NCBI GenBank assembly: GCA_025360865.1
Contig: JANYBG010000150.1
Location: 1 to 42,943, forward strand
Length of the DNA stretch: 42,943 bases
Origin: Pseudomonadota bacterium
Lineage (GTDB): Bacteria > Pseudomonadota > Gammaproteobacteria > Steroidobacterales > Steroidobacteraceae
Direction of reading: 5' to 3'
Part shown: piece by piece, positions 28,470 to 36,089 of the stretch
Numbering within the stretch: the stretch's first letter is position 1
Layout: the number at the start of each line of letters is the position of its first letter
Notes under the pieces: model-generated
Seen by the model: only the letters and a program-made list of their open reading frames with translations
Told to the model about the DNA's origin: nothing
The model's database searches: none
Program-made: the position numbers and the translations under genes

Positions 28470-28853
28470 ATGTCCGGTTCAGATAGAATCCGCCCCATGA
28501 GCATCGTGCATATCGTCGCGCCCGCGCGACTCGCGGCGGACCAGTTCGGCAAGCCCACCACACCACCGCCGGTGGGGAGCGCCCCCCCGCCGCGGCTTGC
28601 GACGCGATCAGCGTTCGAAGCGGATGACGAATCGGTCAGCACCGGGACCTGGGAAGCGAGTCCCGGGATATTCGCCCGCGCCATCGTGGATGCGGAGTTC
28701 AGCCACTTCATCACCGGCCATGCGACGTTCGTCACCGCGGAAGGACAGCGGTTCGAGTTCCGGGGCGGCGATGCGGCGTACTTTCCGCCGAATACCAAGG
28801 GCGTCTGGACCATCCACGAAACGCTGCGCAAGACCTACTGCCTCTGGCGCTAG
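28470..28853 (+). CDS. Small cupin protein (DUF861/EutQ-like)
   Basis: 127 residues from ATG 28470, supported by GAGGA seven bases upstream; ATG 28497 (MSIVHIVAP) is an alternative. The C-terminal roughly 80 residues form a single cupin barrel: TGTWEASPGIFARAIVDAEF, FSHFITGHATFVTAEGQRFEF, GGDAAYFPPNTKGVWTIHETLRKTY. The ending KGVWTIHETLRKxY is diagnostic of the cupin_3 (DUF861) group, which includes EutQ-like and ureidoglycine-related proteins. The few His/Glu residues do not make a standard metal site, so binding or regulation is as likely as catalysis. It stands alone and nearly abuts the convergent gene at 28871. Confidence 0.82.
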   Translation: MSGSDRIRPMSIVHIVAPARLAADQFGKPTTPPPVGSAPPPRLATRSAFEADDESVSTGTWEASPGIFARAIVDAEFSHFITGHATFVTAEGQRFEFRGGDAAYFPPNTKGVWTIHETLRKTYCLWR

Positions 28854-28870
28854 GCGGACGCGGGTCGTCG

Positions 28871-29254
28871 TCAGGCCGGCGCCGGCGAGCAGACGAACAA
28901 CGGGATCTCGCGCGTGGTGCGTTTCTGGTAGTCCTCGAAGCTGCGATAGTTGGCGACCACGACCGGCCACAGCGCGCGCTTCTCGTCCACCGGCGCCTCG
29001 CGCGCGACCATCTTCCGGCGCACGGAGCCCACCTGGATCTCGACTCCCGGGTGCGCCTTGAGGTTGTAGTACCACACAGGATGTGTCGGTGCGCCACCCA
29101 GGGAGGCCACCAGCAGCACATCGTCACCGTGTGGCGTGTACATGAGCGCGATCGTCTTTCGCTTGCCGGACTTGCGGCCCGTCATTGTCACGAGGCAGAT
29201 CGGCGCGCCCTCAAGGCGGTTCATGAGCCGGCCACCGCTGAGGCGGTAGCCCAA
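28871..29254 (-). CDS. Nitroreductase/deazaflavin-dependent (DDN-type) family protein
   Basis: 127 residues if translation starts at TTG 29254. The split-barrel core is clear: GAPICLVTMTGRKSGKRKT, TPHGDDVLLVASLGGAPTHP, WYYNLKAHPGVEIQVG and the C-terminal NYRSFEDYQKRTTREIPLFV. Such proteins bind F420 or a related flavin or act on quinones and nitro compounds. Homologous-looking coding (KLPPKRILRFATALN) continues upstream of the TTG to a stop near 29387 without any ATG or GTG, so the true start may be an ATT at 29338 preceded by AAGGGG at a 6-base distance; that would give 155 residues. The gene is isolated between a convergent cupin and xthA. Confidence 0.78.
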   Translation of the reverse strand: MGYRLSGGRLMNRLEGAPICLVTMTGRKSGKRKTIALMYTPHGDDVLLVASLGGAPTHPVWYYNLKAHPGVEIQVGSVRRKMVAREAPVDEKRALWPVVVANYRSFEDYQKRTTREIPLFVCSPAPA

Positions 29255-29443
29255 GACGTTCAGCGCCGTGGCGAAGCGGAGGATTCTCTTCGGCGGAAGC
29301 TTCGCGCCGCGGCCCGAATCCGTCTCGTTACCGGAAATGTGATTCCCCTTGATATCCTGGCGCGGCGTCCCCCGCGTCGGCCAAGGTTACGCCTGCAGCG
29401 GACATGGGGCTAGCTGCGGGCGCGCGGCGCCCGCGCGCCGGCG

Positions 29444-30229
29444 TCACTCTTCGAGTTCCACCCACGTGGGGGCATGATCGCTGGGCTTCTCCCAGCCGCG
29501 CACGTCACGGTCGACCCCCGCGGCCACGAGCCTCGCCCTCACCGCGGCGTTCAGCAGCAGGTGATCGATGCGCAGTCCGGCATTGCGTTTGTAGGCGTCC
29601 CGGAAGAAATCCCAGAATGTGTAGATGGTCGCTTCCGGGTGCAGCGTGCGGATCGCATCGGTCCAGCCCTGCGCCGAGAGACGCTGGAACGCCTCGCGCA
29701 CCTCGACGCGGAAGAGGGCGTCATTCACCCACCGCTCCGGCTTGTAGACGTCGCGTTCGGTCGGGATCACGTTGTAGTCCCCGGCGAGGATCACCGGTTC
29801 GCGACTCGAGGCGAGTACGGCGGTGTGCGTGATGAGGCGCTCGATCCAGCGCAGCTTGTAGTCGAACTTCGGTCCGGGCGCCGGATTGCCATTGGGGACG
29901 TAGAGGCAGCCAATGGTGAGGCCGCGCACGGTGGCCTGGAGGTAGCGGCTTTGCAGGTCCTCGGTATCACCCGCCAACCCGCGATGGACCTCCACCGGCT
30001 CGCTGCCGCGCGCGAGGATCGCCACGCCATTCCAGCTCTTCTGGCCGTGCCAGATCACGCCATATCCGGCCTCCCGGATGGCGCTCTCCGGAAACTTCTC
30101 CTGCGGCGCCTTGAGTTCCTGGAGGCAGACGATGTCCGGGGCCTTCTCGCCGAGCCAGCGCAGCAGATTGGGCAGGCGCGCCCCGATGCCGTTGATGTTG
30201 TAGGTGACGATTCTCATGGTCGCTGTCAT
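29444..30229 (-). CDS. xthA: Exodeoxyribonuclease III
   Basis: 261 residues (257 if the internal ATG 30217, giving MRIVTYNINGI, is used). It belongs to the exonuclease III/AP endonuclease family: VTYNINGIGARLPNLLRW with the metal-binding Asn, CLQELKAP with the catalytic Glu, RGLTIGCLYVPNG, LAGDYNVIPTERD carrying Asp and Asn, and SDHAP with the final catalytic His. It repairs abasic and 3'-blocked DNA ends in the cytoplasm with Mg. It is a housekeeping gene in single-gene transcription and faces a 389-base upstream gap. Confidence 0.95.
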   Translation of the reverse strand: MTATMRIVTYNINGIGARLPNLLRWLGEKAPDIVCLQELKAPQEKFPESAIREAGYGVIWHGQKSWNGVAILARGSEPVEVHRGLAGDTEDLQSRYLQATVRGLTIGCLYVPNGNPAPGPKFDYKLRWIERLITHTAVLASSREPVILAGDYNVIPTERDVYKPERWVNDALFRVEVREAFQRLSAQGWTDAIRTLHPEATIYTFWDFFRDAYKRNAGLRIDHLLLNAAVRARLVAAGVDRDVRGWEKPSDHAPTWVELEE

Positions 30230-30618
30230 TCCCTGTGGTGGCCGCGACAGTGCGCGCCGGCGGCCGACATGTCCGTTAAGTTACCGCGTGCGCCCGGTGG
30301 TACCAAGTGGGCGTTGCCCTGAGGTGGAGTCGGCCGCGGGCGCGGACTAGTCCAAACACCGGGTGTTCACCCCCGGTCCGAACAGCTTAGGATCCGTTCC
30401 ATGACAACGTGGCCTGCCTTGATCTTGGGCATTGCGCTGGCGAGGCCCGCCACGAGCGCACTCGCGGGCGGGATCAATATCCGGGTGCGACCCTACCGCG
30501 CCAACGCCCGCAGCGCCGCGCCGCTTGAATTCCCCGGGAGCCGCACCGCGGAAGCTCACACCGCGACGCCGCGCTGAGGCGCGGGCCGCGGGATCGAAAT
30601 CGATAGGGAGGGGCACTC
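30230..30618. other. Intergenic region between xthA and the SnoaL-like gene (389 bases)
   Basis: It holds divergent promoters for xthA (minus) and the gene at 30619 (plus). A short hairpin ACCGGG...CCCGGT occurs near 30357-30376. I see no RNA gene, repeat or small gene with a supported ribosome site. Confidence 0.35.
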
Positions 30619-31164
30619 TTGAATACAACGTCACTGGCCCAACTCGCCGCACAGGTGCGAAACCTGCTCGATATCGAGCAGATCAAGAATCTCAAGCACC
30701 GGTACTTTCGCTGCTTCGACATGGCCGATATCGCAGGCATCGCCGCGGTGCTCCATCCGGCTGTCGTCCTGGATGTGAACGGCGGCATTTATCGCTTCCG
30801 GGTCGAGGGCCGCGAGAAATACCTCGACATGGTGCGTGAGGGCGCCCATGCCGAGATGATCATGCAGCACAACGGCCACCACCCGGAAATCGACATCGTC
30901 TCGCCGACGCAGGCCACCGGAGTTTGGTACCTGCAGGACAGTGTCTGGGAATTCCGCCGCAAGCTGCGCATCACGGGAGCGGCGATCTACCGCGACCGCT
31001 ACGAGAAGCTGACAGGGACCTGGCTGATCAAGCACATCGAATTCCAGCGCATCCACGAGATCGTGGAGCCGCTCGAACAACCGCCGAACGTGACCTTCAG
31101 CTACCTCGCCACGCACGCCAAGAAGCTACCCCCGGGCGAGCTGGAGGCTTACAAGAAGGAATAG
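30619..31164 (+). CDS. SnoaL-like/NTF2-fold protein
   Basis: 181 residues from TTG 30619, a rare start supported by GGGAGGGG five bases upstream. It is an NTF2-like domain: IEQIKNLKHRYFRCFDMADI, VLHPAVVLDVNGG, MIMQHNGHHPEIDIVSP, ATGVWYLQDSVWEFRRKL and ITGAAIYRDRYEKLTGTW. The IKxLKxRYFRxxD helix and YRDRYxKxxGxW strand fit the SnoaL_4/BaiE-like dehydratase or ring-hydroxylating-dioxygenase-small-subunit-like group acting on polycyclic or steroid-type substrates. No signal peptide. The EthD protein follows 61 bases downstream on the same strand, so both may act on the same aromatic or steroid compound. The substrate is not known. Confidence 0.85.
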   Translation: MNTTSLAQLAAQVRNLLDIEQIKNLKHRYFRCFDMADIAGIAAVLHPAVVLDVNGGIYRFRVEGREKYLDMVREGAHAEMIMQHNGHHPEIDIVSPTQATGVWYLQDSVWEFRRKLRITGAAIYRDRYEKLTGTWLIKHIEFQRIHEIVEPLEQPPNVTFSYLATHAKKLPPGELEAYKKE

Positions 31165-31225
31165 TCCGTCCGACTCCACTCAAACGCGCTGGCGATGGCC
31201 GCGACCTGGTTCTTCGGAGGATCCC

Positions 31226-31909
31226 ATGCTCAAGGTAATCACTCTGTTCTTGAGGCGGCCCGACCGGTCGCGACGCCAGTTTCGCGACTATTACGAGGGT
31301 AACCACGTCGCGATGGGACTCGCGGCGAACAAGTACTTCGGCTTCAGCAAGTACGTGCGCAACCACGTGGTGGGCTCACACGTCGCGCCGCCCGCCCGGG
31401 CGATCACTGAGTTCGATGCCTTCAGCGAGTACACCTTCAAGGATGTCGACAGCGCGGTGAAGGCGCAGGAGTACATGCTGACGCCGGGCGGCACGGCTCT
31501 AGCGGAGGACGAACTCAATTTCCTCGACATGTCTTACCACCCCTCTTTCGGGGTCACAGAGACTCTGGTCGCCGGGGCTCCCCGCGGGGTTGAGGCGGGG
31601 CTGAGGGGTAAGGTCGCTTTGGTGCTGGCGCGGGGTGCGGACACTCCCGCGTCCGCATTCACCGAATCGGTGCAGGCGTTCGCGAAGGACTACGCGCGCC
31701 GTAACGTGGGAGGCTTCGTGCGCCTCGTGCTCGACACTGCCGTGGAAACACCGGCTGGGCGGCCGCCACTGGATGCGATCGTGAGTTTGTGGACCAAGCC
31801 GGGGGCGCCGGGCGCGCCCGCGGATTTTCGCTGGCCGTCGGCGGCAGATGCGGCACTCGTGCTTGAAATCGAATCCATCGAGGCCGCCACCGAGACGCTC
31901 GGTCTGTAA
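31226..31909 (+). CDS. EthD-domain protein, possibly duplicated
   Basis: 227 residues from ATG 31226, with GGAGGA nine bases upstream. The N-terminal roughly 110 residues are an EthD-type dimeric ferredoxin-like barrel (LKVITLFLRRPDRSRRQFRD, YYEGNHVAMG, FDAFSEYTFKD). The C-terminal half (GKVALVLARGADTPASAF to VLEIESIEAATETLGL) looks like a second, diverged copy of the same fold. EthD proteins are small partner or decycling enzymes in ether, aromatic and anthrone pathways, usually without metal. The preceding SnoaL-like gene suggests a shared catabolic unit. Its stop at 31907-31909 directly abuts an SRPBCC pseudogene. Confidence 0.85.
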   Translation: MLKVITLFLRRPDRSRRQFRDYYEGNHVAMGLAANKYFGFSKYVRNHVVGSHVAPPARAITEFDAFSEYTFKDVDSAVKAQEYMLTPGGTALAEDELNFLDMSYHPSFGVTETLVAGAPRGVEAGLRGKVALVLARGADTPASAFTESVQAFAKDYARRNVGGFVRLVLDTAVETPAGRPPLDAIVSLWTKPGAPGAPADFRWPSAADAALVLEIESIEAATETLGL

Positions 31910-31922
31910 CAGACCGGACGGG

Positions 31923-32254
31923 CAGGCCGGCAGGCTGTGGTTCGCACCCCCATGGAGACCGCTGTGCTCGGATGGCCGCGTCGCCGCCAGCGGGGAAGTG
32001 GTCGAGATTCTCCCGAAGAAATCGCATCGTGCTGAAGCTGGCGCGTCGAGTGGAAGCCGGAGAGCAGGACGGAAGGCTATTCGCGCCGCGTGTTCGAGCT
32101 CGAAGCGGTCAAGGATACCGAGAAACTCACGGTGACCCATTCGATGGACCGCCCGGAGTCGAAGCTCATCCCGGCAGTGGCGGGAGGCTGGCCAAGGATA
32201 CTCGCGAACCTGAAGTCACTGTTGGAGACTGGTGACGTGATCCTGCCGCCGTAG
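31923..32254 (+). pseudogene. Frameshifted, N-terminally truncated SRPBCC (AHSA1/START-like) gene
   Basis: Conceptual translation in three frames restores an SRPBCC protein. Frame 1 gives QAGRLWFAPPWRPL and SDGRVAASGEVVEILPKK up to 32021. An extra base at 32022 leads to RIVLK, and another at 32038 leads to WRVEWKPESRTEGYSRRVF, EKLTVTHSMDRPESKL and GGWPRILANLKSLLETG, ending TAG 32252-32254. The motif LTVTH...GGWPxILxxLKxLLETG is diagnostic of AHSA1-type SRPBCC proteins. Two plus-one shifts and a missing N-terminus (about 30 residues) mean no functional product. The remnant starts right after the EthD stop, as if a deletion removed the gene start. Confidence 0.75.
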
Positions 32255-32357
32255 CGTGCGGTCACCCTTGGACCGTCGCACTTGGGTGGCGGTCGCCCTT
32301 CACCGGCGCGGCGGCGGGCTGGTAGTCTTGTGAGCGCAAGATCGCACAGGACGCCAG

Positions 32358-33245
32358 ATGCCCTCATTCGAAGAAAAGATAGCCTCCGGACTGACAGTGG
32401 TCACCGCGGAGCTCACCCCTCCGAAGGGCGTCGACCTGTCCGGGTTATTCGTCAAGGCGGAATCGCTGCGGGGCTGTGTTGATGCGATCAACCTGACCGA
32501 GTCCGCGCGGGCGCTGATGGCGATCGCCCCGACCGCGGTGGCGCGGCTCATGCTCGACCGAGGGTTCGAGAGCATCGTGCAGATGACCGCCCGCGACCGG
32601 AACCGGATCGCGATCCAGGCGGACCTGCTGGGCGCCGCGGCCCTTGGAGTGCACAACTTCGTGGTCATGGGTGGGGATCCTCCAACGATCGGGGACCATC
32701 CCGAGGCGAAGCCCGTCTTCGACCTCACGGCGAGCCAGATGGTCGCGGCCGCTCGTGAGCTGACGCTGGGACGGGACATGAGCGGCAAGCCGTTGCACGG
32801 CACCCCCCCGCGGTTGTTCGTGGGAGCGACGGTCAACCCTGGAGCCACGGACTTACGCGCGGAGGTGGTCAACACCCAGCGCAAGCTCGACGCCGGCGTC
32901 AGGTTTCTGCAAACCCAGGCGATCTACGACGTCGAGATCCTGCAGACCTTCCTGGACGCTTTGAAGCCGGTGGGCGTCGCCATCCTCGCGGGCGTGATCC
33001 CGCTGAAGTCGGCGAAGATGGCGCTGTGGCTGAACGAGAAGGTGCCGGGAATCAGCGTGCCGCTGGCGCTGATTCGGGAAATGGAGCAGGGCAGCGGAAC
33101 GCAAGGGGAGCTGGAGAAGGGCATCGAGATCGCGGCGCGCACCATCGCCGCGGCCGCGCGGATCTGCGCCGGGGTGCACGTCATGGCCATCGGCGCCGAG
33201 GCTCACATCCCGACCATCCTGAGCAAGAGCGGGATTCGCAGCTGA
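32358..33245 (+). CDS. Methylenetetrahydrofolate reductase-like protein
   Basis: 295 residues from ATG 32358, with AGGA six bases upstream. It has the MetF TIM-barrel: Glu18 in VTAELTPPKG (equivalent of the proton-donor Glu), Asp107 in VVMGGDPP (FAD/folate Asp) and GVRFLQTQAIYD, which carries the FxxTQ motif. It would reduce 5,10-methylene-THF to 5-methyl-THF using FAD, in the cytoplasm. It sits 6 kb from the soxBDAG/dehydrogenase locus that should make 5,10-methylene-THF, and no methionine synthase gene is nearby. Because the sequence is distant from E. coli MetF and stands alone, it may be a second MTHFR paralogue dedicated to catabolic one-carbon flow. Function is inferred from family. Confidence 0.85.
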   Translation: MPSFEEKIASGLTVVTAELTPPKGVDLSGLFVKAESLRGCVDAINLTESARALMAIAPTAVARLMLDRGFESIVQMTARDRNRIAIQADLLGAAALGVHNFVVMGGDPPTIGDHPEAKPVFDLTASQMVAAARELTLGRDMSGKPLHGTPPRLFVGATVNPGATDLRAEVVNTQRKLDAGVRFLQTQAIYDVEILQTFLDALKPVGVAILAGVIPLKSAKMALWLNEKVPGISVPLALIREMEQGSGTQGELEKGIEIAARTIAAAARICAGVHVMAIGAEAHIPTILSKSGIRS

Positions 33246-33342
33246 GGCGAACACGTCACCGCCTGGTATCGGCTCGGTTGGCTGACCTGGGTTAGAGGCA
33301 CCGTCTGACAGTGGTTTGGGTCAACCTCGTGAGAATGAAGTC

Positions 33343-34884
33343 ATGAGAAGCCCATTGCTATGCCTGTGCGTGCTCCCGGTGCTCTGTCTTGCGGCCTGTG
33401 GCGGGGGCACCAGTGGCGAGTCTTCCGCGGCACCGACGCCTGCCCGAGGGGACCTCGTCAACGGCTCCCCCACCAAGGTCGTCACGCTGTCACCGGACAC
33501 CCTTCTTGCGCTGCTGGGCGGCAGCGATCTTGGCAAGGCGCTGCTGCGGCTGTCGTATACGCCCAAGTGCGCGATCACGGTGTACCACATGGCGTACCGC
33601 ACCGTGGACGCGGGTGGCCACCTGACCACGGCCTCCGGCGCGCTGATGGTTCCCGGAGGTACCGACGCCGATTGCACGGGCGGGAGGCCGGTGGTCGTGT
33701 ACGCGCATGGCACCAACTACGACAGCGGCTTCGATATCAGCCAGGTGCAGGCCGCCAGTAACGGCGAAGGGGTGCTGCTGGCCGCGGTGTTCGCCGCCGG
33801 CGGTTATATCGTGGTGGCCCCGAACTACGTTGGCTACGACATCTCAACCGCGGGTTACCACCCGTACCCCATCGCCGATCAACAGTCCAAGGACATGATC
33901 GATTCGCTTACGGCGGCACGCTCCGCGCTTCCCACCAGCGACGCCCCGAACTCGTCCGACGGCGGCAAGCTCTTCGTCACCGGATACTCCGAAGGCGGTT
34001 ATGTCGCCATGGCCACGCACAGCGCGATGCAGGCGGCTGGCATGCCCGTCACCGCCTCGGCGCCGATGTCGGGGCCCTACGCGCTCTCGGCCTTCGGAGA
34101 TGCGATGTTCGAAGGGGAGGTCAGCGACAGCGCCGCGGCGAACTTGGCGCTCCTGATCCCTGCGTACCAGAAAGCATACGGGGACATCTACGCATCGCCC
34201 GGCGATGTGTTCGCCAGCCCGTACGCGGACTCGATCGTGGGGCTGCTGCCGGGGAAGACGTCGGTAAGCGCACTTAAGTCACAGGGCAAGTTCCCGGGGG
34301 CGGCGTTCAGCAGCACAGCCCCGAGCGCGGCCTACGCGGTCTATACCCCGGCGACGATGCCCGCCCGGTTCGGCGCCGTGTTCGCCGCGGGCTTCGGCAC
34401 GGACTACCTGATCACCAATGCCTATCGCGCCTCCTACATCGCCGATGCGCTCGCCTCCCCGGATGGGGGATTTCCCGCCGTGACTGACGGGCTGCCGCCG
34501 GCGAAGCCGGGCAACACGCTGCGTGTGCACCTGAAGGCCAATGACCAGCGCGACTGGACCCCTGCGGCACCGACACTGCTGTGTGGCGGAAGCTCGGACC
34601 CGACAGTGTTCTTCCTCAACACCACGCTCATGGCGAACTACTGGGCGTCGCACGTGCCCGCAGTCGCCCCCGTGGTCCTGGACATCGATTCCCCGGTGGC
34701 ATCAGATGACCCGTACGGCAGCCTCAAGACCAGCTTCAACGCGGCAGAGGCTGTGCTGCGGGCGAGCGCCCTCCTGGGCGGGGCCACCGATGGCGGGGAT
34801 TCCGCGGTGCTGGCGGCCTACCACGCCGGCCTGGTCCCGCCGTTCTGTCTGAGCGCGGCGAAGAGCTTCTTCGACGCTCACTGA
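33343..34884 (+). CDS. Alpha/beta hydrolase lipoprotein (secretory-lipase-like)
   Basis: 513 residues from ATG 33343; an earlier in-frame TTG (33316) lacks a signal. The lipobox LCLAACGGG places the lipid-modified Cys at residue 19, so it faces the periplasm or surface. The nucleophile Ser216 is in GYSEGG, with an oxyanion-type YAHGTNY upstream near residue 125; later NDQRDWTPAAP and the C-terminal AAYHAGLVPP probably carry Asp and His. It resembles the LIP/secretory lipase and carboxylesterase group that hydrolyses ester bonds. The gene is 97 bases after the MetF-like gene, with its own weak ribosome site, and no partner is obvious. Confidence 0.8.
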   Translation: MRSPLLCLCVLPVLCLAACGGGTSGESSAAPTPARGDLVNGSPTKVVTLSPDTLLALLGGSDLGKALLRLSYTPKCAITVYHMAYRTVDAGGHLTTASGALMVPGGTDADCTGGRPVVVYAHGTNYDSGFDISQVQAASNGEGVLLAAVFAAGGYIVVAPNYVGYDISTAGYHPYPIADQQSKDMIDSLTAARSALPTSDAPNSSDGGKLFVTGYSEGGYVAMATHSAMQAAGMPVTASAPMSGPYALSAFGDAMFEGEVSDSAAANLALLIPAYQKAYGDIYASPGDVFASPYADSIVGLLPGKTSVSALKSQGKFPGAAFSSTAPSAAYAVYTPATMPARFGAVFAAGFGTDYLITNAYRASYIADALASPDGGFPAVTDGLPPAKPGNTLRVHLKANDQRDWTPAAPTLLCGGSSDPTVFFLNTTLMANYWASHVPAVAPVVLDIDSPVASDDPYGSLKTSFNAAEAVLRASALLGGATDGGDSAVLAAYHAGLVPPFCLSAAKSFFDAH

Positions 34885-35075
34885 GCCGGGCGAGGCGGCG
34901 CGCCTGCACGCCGCTGTGCACGACCAACGCCGCGACGCGGCCGGGACGACGTTACGCCGGCCGGGTGCGGGAGAGGTCACCCATGGAAATGCAATGCACC
35001 TTCCGGCGTCTACTCCCGCGCGTGTCCCCGTGAGAGTATTTTGGGCTACCTATACCAGCCGATGTGAGAACCCCA

Positions 35076-36089
35076 ATGCCGCGTATGAAGGTCGTACAGG
35101 TTGCCAAGCCCAATGCGGGCCTTGAAGTCGTCGAGCGCGACATACCCGATCCCAAAGCGCGCCAGGTGCGCATCAAGGTCCAGGCCTGCGGGGTTTGCCA
35201 CAGCGACATGTTCACCGTGACGGGCGGGTTTCCCGGCATCCGGTTTCCGCGCGTGCCGGGTCACGAGGTGATCGGGCTGATTGATGCCCTCGGGGCGGAC
35301 GTCCCTGACTGGAAGCCGGGCATGCGGGTCGGGGTGGGCTGGCATGGCGGGCACTGTGGGCACTGCGAATCGTGCCGCCGCGGCGACTTCATCACCTGCA
35401 AGGTGGGCCAGATCCCAGGCATTTCCTACGACGGCGGCTACGCCGAATACATGATCGCCCCGTTCGAGGCGCTCGCCTTGGTCCCGGAGGATCTCAAGTC
35501 AGAGGACGCGGCGCCCCTGCTGTGCGCGGGCATCACCACCTTCAACGCGTTGCGCCACAGTGGCGCGCGCGCGGGTGACCTCGTGGCGATCCTGGGCATC
35601 GGTGGCCTCGGGCACCTGGGTGTCCAGTTCGCGAACAGGATGGGTTTCAGGACCATCGCGATCGCGCGCGGCGCGGAAAAGGGACCGTTGGCCACAAAGC
35701 TCGGCGCGCACCGGTACCTCGACAGCACCACGCAGAACGTGGCTGACGAACTGACCAAGCTCGGCGGCGCGAAGGTCATACTCGCCACCGTGACGGACGC
35801 CAAGAGCATGAGCGCCGTCATTGGCGGGCTGGGGGTCGATGGCAAGCTCCTGGTCGTGGGTGCCAGCGGCGAGCCGATCGAGGTCCCGCCCTTCATGGTC
35901 ATCGGCGCGCGGCGCGCAGTCGCCGGGTGGCCTTCGGGTACCTCGATCGATTCAGAGGACACGCTGAAGTTCAGTGTGCAGGCGGGTGTGCGGGCGATGG
36001 TGGAGGTGTTCCCGCTGGGCCAGGCCGCCGAGGCGTATCAGCGCATGATGAGTGGCAAGGCGCGCTTCCGCGTCGTGCTGACGCCCTAG
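35076..36089 (+). CDS. Zinc-dependent alcohol dehydrogenase (MDR family)
   Basis: 337 residues from ATG 35076 (in-frame GTG 35064 and ATG 35085 are alternatives). Catalytic zinc ligands: the Cys in CGVCHSD, the His in GHE, and a later Cys (LLCAGITT). The structural-zinc lobe GGHCGHCESCRRGDFITC has four cysteines. The cofactor fold is GIGGLGHLGVQFANRMG, followed by IAIARGAEKG without the Asp that selects NAD, hinting at NADP. It oxidises primary or secondary alcohols or reduces aldehydes. Its stop codon overlaps that of the convergent Ig/propeller gene by four bases. No operon partner. Confidence 0.9.
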   Translation: MPRMKVVQVAKPNAGLEVVERDIPDPKARQVRIKVQACGVCHSDMFTVTGGFPGIRFPRVPGHEVIGLIDALGADVPDWKPGMRVGVGWHGGHCGHCESCRRGDFITCKVGQIPGISYDGGYAEYMIAPFEALALVPEDLKSEDAAPLLCAGITTFNALRHSGARAGDLVAILGIGGLGHLGVQFANRMGFRTIAIARGAEKGPLATKLGAHRYLDSTTQNVADELTKLGGAKVILATVTDAKSMSAVIGGLGVDGKLLVVGASGEPIEVPPFMVIGARRAVAGWPSGTSIDSEDTLKFSVQAGVRAMVEVFPLGQAAEAYQRMMSGKARFRVVLTP

